This document shows, piece after piece, positions 42,800-56,198 of a DNA stretch of 64,000 nucleotides (positions are counted from its first letter, which is position 1; each line of letters begins with the position of its first letter). Position numbers and translations under genes: made by a program. The notes beneath the pieces were generated by a model. The model was given only the letters and a program-made list of their open reading frames with translations, was not told the DNA's origin and did not search any database. Source of the stretch: Membranipora membranacea (Eukaryota; Bryozoa; Gymnolaemata; Cheilostomatida; Membraniporidae); contig OU612070.1 in NCBI GenBank assembly GCA_914767715.1, forward strand, positions 14,525,501 to 14,589,500. Reading direction: 5' to 3'.

Positions 42800-45700
42800 T
42801 GTTGCTCAATCATCTGAAACAATGTTAGTGGATGAATGATGTTTTTGTTCCCACCCTGTCTTCGGTTTTAGTTTTAGTTTTTAGTTTCCTATTATCCTAT
42901 TTTGTCAGCCAACAGCCTTAATAAATCTGAGATATGAGAAGTTTTAGATGATCAACCTCACACTAGCCGATATGTGTCATCTTAATCCTTGTACCAAACT
43001 TGGGCAAGAAATCCCGGTCAAAAAGGCAAGCTTCTATAGCATAGGACAATGGGCTCTCCACTTTTCACTTCATTTAACTGCAGTAATTGGATTGCTCTGG
43101 TTAGGTCTCTAGGTTCTTTATCAATTTATTAAAATGAGCGATAATCGATAGAAAAGCTAAAAGCTTGGGGGAGAAGTTGCCTAGAATTACAACTGTCTTA
43201 CTTACACAACAGCTTTTCCGGGGAAACACGTCTTAATAATCGATGATAATTTAGGGTGCTTTTCAATTGCCACACGAGGCTCAAATACCGGGAGACTCCC
43301 AGCCAACCTGAGAGAGTTGAAAGGTATGTTCATTGTACTTCAGAAAAACCTCTTTTCATTATGTGTCCTAGTTATGAGTGTAAATTATCACAGATTCAAA
43401 TGTTTTGTAGCCAAAAAGCCAATGTATACGGATCCCTGATTAATCTAGCTCTCACCACTGTGCTTGAAGTTATCTCTCCATGTTCAAAGGAAATGCAACT
43501 CATGTTTCATTGTTCACAATGATTTGATCTCACAGTGTCGAGGGCACTCATTGGACAGATTGACACACTGGCTAAACGATGCTGGCCAATCAGGAGATAA
43601 TTAGAAAGTCAAAGGCTTTCCATAATATTATCTATAGCCGTTTGACCACGAGGAGCAGCGAGAGAAGTCAGCCCAATTCTTCCGACGTCAGTCAGCACAA
43701 GAAAAGAGAGGTTCAGCAATGAATGATATAATTTGAGCTTATAAAGTAAGGAACAGGGATAGGTGGAGAGGAAACCCAGCAAGGTATGATATATAATATG
43801 TGGCTAGTCTGATCAATGAATGAATGAATGAAGAGGTAGTCCATTGGATTGGTCTGATCAATGATGAGGGAGTTCATTGTTGATTTTGGACTTGGTTATT
43901 CTGACCAATGAACTAAACCAGTTTAGTAGTTCATTGTTCTGACCTGATATCATGGACTAATCCTTGTTGTTGTCTGATTCATCAGTCAGTGACAATGGGC
44001 TGGGCCTTTGGCATTATTGTTTGGGCCCATTTATTATTAATTGTTGTTGTTGGGTATAGTGTTGTTTCACCCTGTCACTCTAGTCACTGCACTCATCGAG
44101 GTACAAGTCCCTTTTTTCAAAATCATACATACACAATAGTCCAGAAGACACCAACAGTTAGCTTTCAGTTTACTTTAACGGCTTGGGGGCAAGAATTTGA
44201 CAGTATTTACACGTGTAGTGTAGATAGGTTGTCTAAATTCTATGTCATAGTTTCTACACCTCTCAGTTTGACAGTTTGGGAGAAAATCAGTTTTTTAACT
44301 CAAAAGTGTGAGAGGAGATAAATCCTAATATTTGCCCATGAAATCCCATTATTTTGCCTTGGAATACCAAAATATTCCCATTTAATCCATTATAAGCTCA
44401 GTTTAAAAGGAATTGGAGCAAGATTGTAAATGTTACTGCAGGGTGAAATGTTATGAAACATGGTACAATTTTGACTCAGTCAATTTAAGTCAGCAAATGT
44501 TACTGTATATCCAGGGAGATTTGAGTGCATCTTAGAAAGAGTTTAAAAGGCTGCAGCCACCAAATTCAATCCAATAGAGGGAATTATAGTGTATATGCTA
44601 TGACCTCTTAATCAACCATTGCTATAAGAGTTTGCAGTTTGGTTTGTGAGAGGTCTGAATTAAGAGAAGCTGGCAAAGGAAGAAGCAGCTACTGGGGCTT
44701 CAAGGGTAAAACTTTCAACCACTTGCATTACTCCTTTGTTATAATGAAACCACCACATTCACCACTTGCAGACATAATTCATTCACCTTATAGCTGGCAA
44801 AATAACCCAGATGCTATCAAAGTCTTTTGGTAATGTTATTGGTATTGACCTAATCATTCTGTTCTGTCTGATGATCTGAGGCTATGAACTAGGCCACATG
44901 ACTGCTTCTCAAGACCCAAAGTTACCCAATACCACCTCGTAACATCTCAAAAGCCCTCACAGTCCCTCAAGACTGCATGCAGGCTTGGCACGATATTATA
45001 TTTGCACAGCTGCTGTGATTGGTGGTTTTTAGCTTGTCTTGACAAGCCACCCTCCCCCCCCCCCCACCTGATTTTGAGGACTTGACACACCTGGTTATCT
45101 ATTTTTTCCCACCCAGTGCCTCAGCGGTTGAGGATGGGATATCTATGCACAGTGTTAGAAGTGGAAATATGAGGCCGGGGGTCCAGGGGGCCACCTATGC
45201 TAGGTGTCTTCTGGACTACAACACCACTCTCTCTCTTTGCAGATGGTCGACTCGACAAAAACTTTCATGACTATTATTATGGTTTAGGTTTGATCACACC
45301 TCTCCATGCAGGTCAATTTTGTTGTTTGCTGTCGTCAGTGTTGATTTCGCGCCATTTCATGAGTTTGGGTCTACATAGATTTATCTTTCCTTCACAGAGC
45401 TGAGAATACATACAGCAGTTGTCTCGGCAGAGTGAAAAAATAATGATGCATAGTTCACCTGTCCTTTGCGATCTGACATTCATGTCAACATCATCAAACA
45501 GTATAGCATTCAGCGTTCTAACCTCGTCAATGTGTAGGGATTTTGTCTCTCTAATAATGTTTAAAATAGATGATATAGAATATATAAAGGGTATGCAACT
45601 AATAGATAACTCATTAAAATTGCATTTCTGACTGACAAGTAAAATGATTGTGAGGACACTGTTTCACTTTGTCCATTCAAATTAACTACAGTTCCTAAAT

Positions 45701-46433
45701 TATGAGTCGGCCTAAACATCAATAGGCAGAAGTCAGAATCAATGTAATCAGACCAACTTACTGTACCACTTCATTGCACAGTCACTATGGTGCAGCAAGA
45801 CTTGTATCTCTGAGTCAAGCTGCAAGCACTGTGACACTGAATGGAGGTGTAATGTTCCGAAAGTCAAAATTATCAATAGTTTACCCTATTTCTTGAGCCG
45901 TTTCTTGATTCAGTGCTAGCATGTTCTCTTCGGTATTTATCTCCATATACGCAACTTCATGACTCCGCTAAAATGAGCAGGATCGGCTCCCCGTTGACTC
46001 TGCACAAACAAATCAGATTCTCGTATGATTAATTTCTTACAGTTGCATTCATCTTGCGTAGATAGCAATTACAGTTGAAAATGTTCCCACAACAATCTTC
46101 CCATCTTTGCCATGTCCTTATACACTATTTAAGCACATTATTATTTAAATGCAACACATTTTGCATCTACAAATTCAAATACTATATTGAACTGGAGATT
46201 TCTGCCTGAACGACTTGTAAACAATGTCTTAAACTACCTATTTGCAGCAACACCAGTCGTTTTTACAAGTGCACTCTGTTGTTTTCCCGGTCCCACAGGC
46301 CCGTAGCGCCAACACATTCTGACCTACAGTGATTGCTACAAATATATATATTATATAGTGTATTCATTTTTAAAATAAGCCTGATTGGGAAAACTAAGAA
46401 AAAAATATGTGAGACTATAACATTTCATTTCAG
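42800..46433. other. Gene-poor region with weak coding-like pieces
   Basis: No gene can be assembled. Weak exon-like pieces on the + strand are 43247-43323 (acceptor AATTTAG, donor GTATGT, one frame reading HTRLKYRETPSQPERVE) and about 43640-43740 (acceptor CTATAG, reading FDHEEQREKSAQFFRRQ). Their phases do not join in the best-looking frames. Simple TGAATGAATGA repeats lie near 43818 and a poly-C tract near 45053. Confidence 0.35.
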
Positions 46434-46581
46434 GCTCAGTTTTATAGCAGAGTGAGTGTACCAAACCTGGAGCAAGCAGGAATTTATTCACTGAATCAAT
46501 TGGTAGTTGATTATGCAGGTCAAAGATGTAAAGAGATACAAAAGGATACACTGGATCTGGTGGCCAAAGAAATCATGTAGT
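46434..46581 (+). CDS. Terminal exon of an unrecognised gene (partial)
   Basis: A good acceptor (polypyrimidine CATTTCATTTCAG) opens a 148-bp exon reading AQFYSRVSVPNLEQAGIYSL at the start and KDTLDLVAKEIM at the end, then TAG. Reading is clean in phase 0, with codon use like the other genes, an amphipathic helical C-terminus and no repeats. AATAAA-type signals follow near 46628. I do not recognise the family. The preceding exon must end in phase 0; I could not identify it with confidence in 42.8-46.4 kb. Chance openness over 48 codons is possible, but the acceptor and composition favour a real exon. Confidence 0.45.
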
Positions 46582-48187
46582 GAAACCATGGAATCAGACT
46601 CAATTACATTTATACATATATGATATTATAATAAATAATTCATAATTTTATGAAATGTACTTGTAGTTTACTCAAGGAGTTGTTAGATTGGTGTCAATCC
46701 TTTTCAAATAAACTCAATGAGAATGCTATGCTTAGTCTACACATATGAAAGGAACAGTGTACGAAGATGGCATTTTAAATCAAGATAAAAAAGTATAAAA
46801 AAGCAATTGAATTGATAATAAGCAGCCCAAAACAGCATAGGGCTGTGATTAGATGTTCCGCCCTATACTCATTCTCTCAAATCTCATGCCAGTGCACTTA
46901 TTCCCTATTAAATCTTTCTAGCTGTTGAAATTTCTTTTTTCCTCGGTCTTGCTAACAACAACAGCAGCTCGTTCTTCGAAATTTTCTTTTTTTTCCACTA
47001 GCATAATGTGGTTGCAATTGGTTTGTCGAACCAAAGATCAAGACATAGTCACTCCTTCCTTATGGGTTTCTGATAATCCCTCTACAATCCTGTCTTTTTT
47101 TCCCTGTTCACTGCAGCCAAGAGGCGAGGAGTAAGGAACAGTGCAGTTGGAAAGAATTTGTTTGTTCTAGCAAGAAACATGATATGAATTGATATGCCAC
47201 CGCTGATTACTTAGGTTTCCAAAGTGCAGACTGAATCAAGCTCTTACTGTTGATTCATAATTTTTTTCAACAAAGAAAGACAGAATGGTCTCATCATCCT
47301 CATTTTCAATGTTGAGTAGGACTAACACCATCACGAAGTTCTGGGGCAACATCCAATTATAGTTGACACAAACATTTTCGCTTTTTTTTGGTAGCTCATC
47401 TGATGGTATGAGTGTGACATGTGATAAGTAATTTTATGTGTACGAGTGTTCGTTCTTGGCTTTGGCCGATTCTTCTTTCAATTTAATTTTAATCTTTGCC
47501 CTGTCATGGCAATATGATATGGAATTTAGTTTTATTTTTTCCTCCAGTAACTCCCACTTTTGAGTATGTTGGAATGTCCTCAGATTTGGTTGGTTCAGAG
47601 AAACACGTAGCATGGTTCAGCATAAAAGGAAATATTGTGGTCTACATAATAGACAAAATAATAACGACATAGCATCCTGTCATGTGTTGTAGCAGGATAG
47701 CTAGATAGGGATACTCGGTCATTGTCATAGTCATGGCATATATAACACACTGAACCTTGTTTAGTGTTCTTAATGTCACCGTTTCATTTAGTTATATACC
47801 ACCTGAAGGACTCATAACTTCCATAGGTCTTTCCTCTGGCTGTTTTTTGTGTACCTGTACCCGCTGTGTAATCAAAGGTAGATCAACTTTTTTGTCCTAC
47901 GTGCCCTCCACAATCTGCTGGCATGTACACCCTATCCAGCCTGCTTGCCTGTGAATTAGATTAGTTACACCAGGTAAACTTCCTACTGTCAGCGTTCCAC
48001 ACCCTCCACTGAGGTCCATCGTCAAGGCATTTTTTACTTTGGAATTTTCCATATTATAATTGATCCAGATTTCCTTCTTGAAGGACTTGTTTCCGCTAGC
48101 TCATTAAACAGTAGTTAGTTAAATTAGCACAACAATCAATTGATACACTTTACCAATACAAGACGTGCACTCAACAACTTAACTCAT
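46582..48187. other. Intergenic, AT-rich, nothing supported
   Basis: Low-complexity AT-rich DNA with scattered open stretches of 60-70 codons. None shows a domain or a convincing splice context. Confidence 0.5.
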
Positions 48188-48631
48188 TCATGTTACACAA
48201 TTACCATCAAGGCACTTCTTGTAATTATTATTATTACTAGTGGGTTTCTCCTTGTCTCTCATTTTTAAAGTTTTTTTTATCACTGCGTTCAAAACATTCA
48301 GTGGAATGATAAAAGGCTGAAAGTATGTATATAAGGAGCTTCCACAATTAAAATCACCAACTACCACCTTAGGGTTATTGATGTCGAGGTACAAAGGCTA
48401 AACATTAACTAGATCAAACCTCTAACCCTCAAGTTCTCCTCTCACTGCCTGAATTCTGCCATTGTGGTCATTTTTACTATTTACGCTACTAGGATCGCCA
48501 CACTGCATGCTCTGAGACCCAGGACAAAAGTACTTCAAGGCCTTTCCAGTCCATGAACTAGGATGGTCCTGTGTAAAAAAAAAGAAATCTTTGCCAAGAA
48601 ACTCAAAGGAGAGCAAAAATCTGCATGACAC
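48188..48631 (-). pseudogene. Possible LINE endonuclease relic
   Basis: On the minus strand an open stretch (FFTQDHPSSWTGKAL, then GDPSSVNSKNDHNGRI) is followed downstream by PKVVVGDFNCGS, which resembles the GDFN catalytic motif of LINE endonucleases. A stop separates the pieces. The order fits EN, but similarity is slight and no RT follows directly. Confidence 0.3.
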
Positions 48632-49169
48632 ACAGTCTCAAGTTTACTTTTCAAATCAATTTTAAAGCTGTTTTTTTTTCTATGACTGCCCAAAGAGTCG
48701 TGCTATCAAGTCTTTGTATTTTCCTTCGTTGACAGGCTGGTATAATTTTTTTTTTAAATGCACAGAGGTATTTCTAATTCCATGGTGCCATCTGACTTTC
48801 TTCATCTGATGATTGACTATCTTGAATTTTCCTGAGATAATGAGTATGGTTAAGAATTCCCCTTCATAGATGTAGCTGAGAGACTAGAACCACAATCCCC
48901 TGCTATCTCCCCACACTCTATTTCACCTACGTGCTCAATTTGAATTGCTGATTGCTCTTTAAAATCACATTTGGCCTATTTTCATCAAACTCAACTTCAT
49001 TTACTACATTTTATTAGAAGGACCTAATTAAGTATAAGACTATATATACAAGACTACATTTACCCATTGTTCAGCTAGCACGACTTCAACATTATCTACA
49101 ACTTCACATGATTATATGATTGCTATTGTGTTATGATCAAAAAGGAAATGAAGTGAAAATCACTAGTCC

Positions 49170-50945
49170 TTCTAATAAAAAACCTCACCGCTAATCGGGT
49201 CGGCTTCCTGTAGGCATGTCAACCAGCCAACTACCGAGGGCATGACTACGACCCCCGCAACCTCGCCTGCCCTTCTAAGAGTTACATTACGATAAATAGG
49301 ATAAGTATAAAAAGGATAGGTATGACAATAATATTGGGTACCATACGATACGGTACTAGACTTTACTACACATCTATCTTTTTTTGTTTTTCTATTTTTT
49401 GTGAACGTCACTTAGCATTATTTACAATATCGTCCTCCAGCAGACTCCTGCGCTGGCAACTGACAACAGCTTCTAACGCCTCCGCGTTATAAGACCCTGC
49501 GGAAAACATAACTTCGTTCCTGGCTCTCCAGAGTGCTGAAGTGCACCTGGCTACAAAGCTAAACACCTTGCTCGAAATGCTCTTTCCCTCCTTGCGAGGG
49601 GTGAGTCCGAGCGCTAACAAACAACTTTTCTCTACGACACTCAGGGGCTTTGTCACCTCGGCCCCGAGGTCTTCTATACTTTCAACTATTTCCTTTCGGA
49701 AGTCGAGGGTCCTTGGGCATTGAAGCAAAATAGGCCTCGCCGTCTCGAGTGCGGCCCCGCAAAACACACATCCAACCTTTGCCCCGGGGATTCTGTACCG
49801 AGAGATGATATCTCCGGTTTTCATTGCCCCGACTGCAAACCTCCACATCACTGACTTATCCAACACTGACACTACTCCGTCTCTCCATAGTGAGAAGAGA
49901 CGTTTGGCATTTTCGTCGTCTATATCTATAATGATGGGCACACGCTCCTCATCTGGCAGCAGCCAGCAGTACAATTGCCTGCTACTGACCCTGAATGGAG
50001 CAACACTCTCCAACTTATCTTGGACTTTATTTAATACTTATTCCGCTGACTTGTATGCTCCTCTTAGGGAAAAGCAATGAGGCATGTTATTACTGTACAT
50101 ATGGTTATATAGTTTTCTAATTTTACTGGCAAAAAAATATTTAAATAATGATTGTCTCTGATGACTAAAGCTTTCTTGACACACTGGCTGTATGTTTTGA
50201 TCTATGAACATAGATTCACACTTTTCACCGATCTTCGCTAATTCTAGACCTCCTTTGTCTTTATTATTTTCTATGATGTTTCTTTTTATAACTTCCCTAC
50301 CGTTATTCCATAAAAACTGGAAGGTAATTCGTCTAATCGATTTAAGTATATCTACTGGCGGCATGTACACACAACTTATATAAAAAAACTGAGAATGGAC
50401 AATGGAGTTGATCAGAAGTACTTTACCATGCATTGTCAAGTTTAATCTTGATAGCTTGTCTACTTTTCTGGCTGCGATTCCTTGGCGGGCTTCAGCATTC
50501 CTCCTAGCTGTGTGTAGGTATCCTTGGTTGGAATACCATACCCCACACATCTCAACCTCATCATTATCGTAACCGTTCAAAACGCTGTCTCATACAATTG
50601 TCTCCAAGTTTGAGCACTGAAGTTTTGCTCTGATTAAGCACGATTCCAGTACTCCTTTGTATTCTATCAAAAAATTGAAAACAGTAGTCATAGTCATTAT
50701 CGCAAAATAAAACTTTGTCGTCTGCATAAGCAGAAACTTTGACCTTGGTGCTACCTGGAACAGAAATACCTTTGAAAGCAGGCTCTTAAACCAGTGCATT
50801 AAGCATAAGCTGCAAGTACACTACATATAGTGACGCCGAGAGAGGGCATCCTTGCCTCACCCCTCTCTACGGATGTACATCTTCCGACAATTGTCCGTTG
50901 ACTTGGATCTTGGTACTATTACCTCTATATATCGTTTTTATAAGT
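49170..50945 (-). pseudogene. LINE copy A (Tx1/L1 clade), 5'-truncated and broken
   Basis: Minus-strand order: RT motifs RGVRQGCPLSASLYV (about 50865) and AYADDKVLFC (about 50725), thumb region GKVLLINSIVHSQFFY, and the C-terminal zinc-binding segment WRFAVGAMKTGD...VGCVFCGAALETARPILLQCP (49408-50013), then a 3' UTR with CCTCACCGCTAATCGGGTCGG on the + strand. At least three stops or frameshifts interrupt it. The 5' end is lost in mid-RT at about 50945, as expected from incomplete target-primed reverse transcription. Tx1-type assignment rests on GVRQGCPLS plus the C-terminal CxxC...H...C unit. Confidence 0.85.
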
Positions 50946-51099
50946 AGAACAGATACTTCCGTTTTGTGAGAAGACATGCTGCAAACAAGGAAAACTTAAT
51001 ACTCATCATAACTAACTTCTGCTACAAATTGTCTCGCTTCATATGTGCTTTATTACTTTTTTAAATAATATGCGAATTCTATAGGTGGTTAATGATCAA

Positions 51100-53930
51100 A
51101 AATAAAATAAAATGTATAATCACAAGTTCTTCTCACAGGACAGGTCCTCCCCGCTATTCGGTTCGGCTTCGTCAGACCAAAAGGGTCTGGCGACAGATCT
51201 TTCACAGGACACACTACACCCCTGCAACCTCGCATGCCCTCTACAAAGTTATATTCACACAAGTTCGGTTTAATTGTTTTAATAATCTTACTTTTATATA
51301 CCTCATAACAGGGAATATCACCCTCACTTTCCTTCAACTGGGCAACCGCCCCAACAAAGATTCCCGGTCCGAACTCTTCAAACTGTGGACCACCCACTTT
51401 CCAGTCGCCGAACCATCTGGTCCAAATAGCAGCCAACGACGGAACATAATCCCTCAACTCCCCGACTGGGTTCCGACTCATACAGTGCCGCATTTCTCCT
51501 TGCCCACAGTGCTCTCTGACACTGTGAGACAAAGGTGTAAGTGGCCCTGGCAACCTCCTTGCTCTCCTCAAACGGGCACAGGCCCATCATTAAGAGGTCC
51601 CTCCTCCAACCGCATTCTTCCTGCTGTGGAATCGAACAGCCCAGCCGGGGCAACCCTCGACAATCTGCCTCCTAAATAGCTTCAATTCGGGACATTCTGC
51701 CAGCAGGTGGGCCGGGGTCTCCAATCTCTCTCTGCATAACATGCAGCCCACCTTGGTACCCGGTATGTTGTACCGGGCCACAAAACTGCCTGTCTTGAGG
51801 CCCCCTAGCGCCACCCGCCACATAAAATCTTTGTCTGCCACTGCCAGCTTTGAGTCTCTCCAAACCCTGGCCAGACGTGTCTCATCTTCCTCCTCAAAAT
51901 CCAAAATCAATTTAACGAAATCTTGATTGCCAACCATCCATTTGTGGAGCTGAGCCGAGGAGACTGCAATGGGCGCAATTTTCTCCAACTCCTCCTTCAC
52001 TTTCTCCATACACTCTCCCAGGTCTACATAGGCACCTTTCAGAAAAAAACTGTGTGGTTCGTCCCTTCTGTATGCGTGGGGCCTGATCACTCTGGATCTC
52101 TCCATAGTAATATCTAAAAAACTTCCCTCTCATGTGACTAAAGTCCTCACCTGGCCTAATAAAGGCTTGCGTCAAAAAGACTCCTAGATCGTTCAATCAA
52201 AATGGTTAGGCCCAATCCTCCCTTATCCTTTTCTGTTTCCAAAAACTTTCTGGCTATCGCCTCCCTCTTGTTATTGCCCCAAATGAATCTGAAGCATTCT
52301 CTCCTGATTTCCTCGAGGACCGCCTTAGTAGGAAGGTAGACCCCGCTCAAAAAAAAGAGTTTAGAATACAAAACAAGAGTCCACTAGCAGCACCTTTCCT
52401 GGCAGTGAAAAGTTTAACCTGCTCAAATACCTAATTTTTTATAGGTATCATGTTCCTTTCTGTGATCCTTCTATAATCACCACAGGAGAATACAATGCCA
52501 CATATCTTGACTTTATCCACCATTAACTCGTGTTCATCCAGAATACACCCAGGTAGTGGGAGCATCTCTGTCTTTGACTTATTGAGACAGCTCCCTGTGC
52601 AGCTACTAAAATCCTCAAAAATTTCAAATAAATACTTTATATCATTTCTGTCCTGACAAAAGGCCACCAAATCATCTGCATAAGCGGACACTTTCACTGT
52701 GTCCCCTCCTGGGATATTAATGCCCTTGAATGATCTGTGTCTTTATACTTAAAATAATGCAATGGATATATACTACATAGAGACTGGGTGACATGGGGCA
52801 CCCTTGCCTCACCCCCCTCTCTATACTAACTTCCTCTGTCAAATACCCGTTTGCTTGTATATTTGCCACGTTATCAGAATAAATAGACCTTATTGCCCTT
52901 AGCACACTCTCTTTTACCCCGAGCCTCCCTAGTGCTTCAATCAAAAAATCTCTATCTACCAAATCGAATGCCTTTTTCTGATCCAAACGAACCAATACAC
53001 CTCCAACTCCTTTATCCCTAGCATACTGGATGGTGTATCTAACAAGGCACAACCCATCGTGTATATTCCTTCCTAGCACAGAGCAAGTCTGTTCACTAGA
53101 AACAAATTCTGACAGAACTTTCTTCAGATGGAACTTATCTAATTATCTGGCAAAAAGTGTGTAGTCGACGTTCAAAAGAGATATAGGCCTCCAATTAGCT
53201 GGGTCTGCTGAATCCCCCTTCTTAGGGAGCAGAGTCGCAACTGAGCTCCTAAAGGAACCTTGCCACTATCCAATACTTCATTAAAAACCTCGACCATGTG
53301 CGGGGCTAACTCCTCAAAAAAAGCATCAAAACTCTATTGGGAGGCCATCTTTACCGGGGGTCTTCCCTCTGGACACACCAGATATGCAAGCCTCCAGTTC
53401 TTCGACCCCGACAGTCACCACACCAGACCCATCATCCCTAACCTCACTCGGCGGTCGATCATAAAATTTAAGGAAATTATCCCCCCTGCTTCCATGCCTT
53501 TTGTGTTTTTCATATAGCTTGCTATAGAATGTGGCAAAGGTTTGAAGGATTACATCCCTATCACTTGATACCCCTCCTGTAGCAGTCCTTATCTCTTTTA
53601 TTGCCTCCCTGTGCCTTCTTTCCTTTATTTTCTTAAAAAAGTAGTTGGTGCATTTTTCATCCCATAAATCTTTCATGATACCTGCCCTCTTAGCTAATCC
53701 GCGAGCCTGTTCCCCTTCCATCTCAGACAATTGAGCCCTGCTCTTTGTCAAGACTTAACTCTGTTCTTGTGATAAACCCTCCTGGGCCAGACCAGTCTGT
53801 ATTTCAACAATTGTTTTAACTAATCCCCCACTACATTGATTATCATCCCTTGCCCTTTTCCGACAACACAAAATAGTTGCTCTCTTTACTCTCTCTTTCA
53901 TGGAATCCCAATCCCAATCTCGTAGAACAG
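51100..53930 (-). pseudogene. LINE copy B (Tx1/L1 clade), 5'-truncated and broken
   Basis: Minus-strand order: an EN-RT linker (NYFFKKIKERRHREAI) with GKTPGKDGLPIEF, RT palm LDQKKAFDLVDRDFLIEAL (about 52960), RGVRQGCPMSPSLYVVY, AYADDLVAFCQD (about 52670), thumb, and the C-terminal WRVALGGLKTGSFVARYNIPG...CMLCRERLETPAHLLAECP (51590-52105). The 3' UTR contains CTCCCCGCTATTCGGTTCGGC on the + strand, related to copy A. It is split over about eight frames. The endonuclease is missing; the 5' break is near 53930. Confidence 0.87.
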
Positions 53931-54049
53931 ATACTCCTGTTTATGAGAGTTTACTGAATTAACTTTAGTTTTACTGAATAATCACTTTACTAATGTGGCC
54001 CTATTATTTATACCAAAGTTTTTTAAAAAGCAAGTCTATTTAATTCTAA

Positions 54050-56090
54050 AAAGGGCCTTTGCCCACAAACTCTCACAAAGTACCCCGGGGCAAGTTAAAT
54101 TTAAAAATAACCCCAGGGTCTTGGGATCATCGCGGCGTTTTGCAGGGTCCTTCCGCAGTATCCTGTGACGAAAGTAAGTCACAAAGGGTACTGCATCTAT
54201 ACCTGGCCGATGCGACCAGCGAACTGCCCTCTGGGCCTGAAAAAATCAGCTGGTTCCATCTGCTCCAGACAATGCTGTTAGCAGTGGCAACCAGCCTGAA
54301 CACATTCCTTTCCGTTTATTTGTCCTCTTCAAACTGGTAGAGGCCGACGCAGTACAGTTCTTTTAATGACCCGTGGTCATTTGCATCATCTGCAGCCCCG
54401 ACCTTGCCGACAAACTCAATTATTACATTTCTTATCTCCTTCAAACCAGGACAATCTGACAGCAAATGCTCTGCTGTCTCCATTTTACATTCACAAAAAA
54501 CACAACCAACTCTAGCCCCCGGTAACCGGTACCGGCTAACAAAATCACCTGTCTTTACACCCCCTAGGGCCGTCCTCCACAAAAAATCTACCTCTCTTAC
54601 TGGAATTTTAAAATCGCACCACAGAGCATACAGTGCTCTGTAGTGGTCGCCGTCAAGCATGTCTTGTTTAAAAGATTTACAAACTATCTTAATATCCTCC
54701 TCTCCAGCTAGCCATTTGTAAATCTGGTTTGCATTCACTAAGGCTGTCTGGAGGGCGTCGTTGTTCTCTCTAATGTCCGACCAGATGTCTTTGCAAAAAA
54801 GGTAGGCCTGCGGCAGATCAAAAGAATGTGGCTCATTGAGCCTAAATACATGCTTGTAAATCTGACGCACCTCAAGGCTGAAAAAATATCTGTACAATGT
54901 TCTTTCTGGCCGGACGGAAGAAATTCTCTTCAAAAAACACGGACTTGCATCTCTTTTCGAGCTAGTCTAGACTAAGCCCGCCTTGCTTTCTGTCGAACTC
55001 TATGATACTCCTTTTTAAAAACTTCTCTACGTCCTGTACCATACAGAAATGAGTATACCTGTTGTATAACTGTCTTGAAAAAAAACTTGGTGTGGGGATA
55101 CGTTCTAGCTGTAAAAAAGGCCTTAGGGTAGAGTACTGTGTTTGTGATCAGCACCCTACCTCTAAGGGTACATGGCATCCTTTTTATTTTATCTATTTTA
55201 TTAGTTATTGTTTTTAAGCATTCTTCTGAGTTTGTTTTTCTGCTTTTCTCATAGTCTCGGTGATGCCAGACACCACATACTTTTATCTTTTCTACCACAT
55301 GTTCCGACTGCACGCTATCTCTACTGTTGATTTTTAAAATTTTAGATTTATTTAACTCGCTCCCTGTGGCCTCACGCACCCTCTCAAAGAAGTGGAAGAC
55401 AGTTCTTATATCCCATTCACCCGAACAAAGAACCAACAAATCGTCAGCATATGCTGTCAGCTTGCATATCTGACCAGAGCCCACTTGAATGCCCTGAAAA
55501 TCGGGCAAAGCAAGGAAGGAGTTGATGAAAGCCTGCAAGTACAGGACAAACAAAGTTGCTGACAGGGGGCATCCCTGTCTCACCCCCCTCTCCAACAACA
55601 CTTCCTCAGGCAGGTGCCCATTGACCTGTATTCTGGTGCCAGTAGCAGCATATAAACACTGCAGAGCCCCTAGAATCTTTTTGCTTATCCCACTTCTGGC
55701 AAGAAACTTAAATAGGAAAGGCCGCTCTACCATGTCAAACGCTTTACGCTGGTCTAACGATAATAGGCTACCGGTCATTCCTTTTGATTCAACATAGCTT
55801 ATTGCATCTCTAATTAGTATATTCCCGTCGTGAATGTTCCTATCAGGAACTGCACACAGTTGTTCTTTACTCACGACTTGGCACAAAAATTTATGGAAAA
55901 AAAATTTGTCTAAGTATTTAGTAAGTATTTTGTAATCAGTATTAAGTAGTGTAATCGGCCTGTAGTTTGCTGGTTGCAATTGGTCCCCTCCCTTGGGTAA
56001 AAGGACTGTAACTGCGCTCTGCATACTGGCAGGCCTCACATTTGAGCTCACTATCTCAACAAAAACCTCTCAAAATATCTGGGTCTCAGA
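54050..56090 (-). pseudogene. LINE copy C (Tx1/L1 clade), RT core and zinc-binding tail
   Basis: The best-preserved RT of the cluster: 56051-54972 is open for 359 codons with AVTVLLPKGGDQLQPANYRP, LLNTDYKIL, LSLDQRKAFDMVERP, RGVRQGCPLSATLFVLYL and the catalytic AYADDLLVLC. The next open piece, 54933-54316, carries FLWRTALGGVKTGDF and CVFCECKMETAEHLLSDCP. Only one frame break parts RT and tail, so decay is modest. Coding continues upstream of 56051 (EVFVEIVSSNVRPAS) until about 56090, where similarity stops abruptly at the P2X7-like gene's flank. Confidence 0.9.
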
Positions 56091-56198
56091 TACAGATATC
56101 CGCAGATACAGAAGAGAGAGAGGAACATAATATTGCCTAACAACAGACTTACATGGAAGAAAGTTAACTTCTAGTGTACATTATTAACTAGAAGAGTG

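Noticed and set aside
43989-44321. 110-codon open stretch with a hydrophobic start (MTMGWAFGIIVWAHLL)
   Set aside because: Looks like a signal peptide or TM by chance in T-rich DNA; no domain, no splice sites, and it follows repeated GTTCATTG sequence.
51092-51679. 195-codon plus-strand open stretch
   Set aside because: Antisense shadow of LINE copy B's C-terminal region and 3' UTR.
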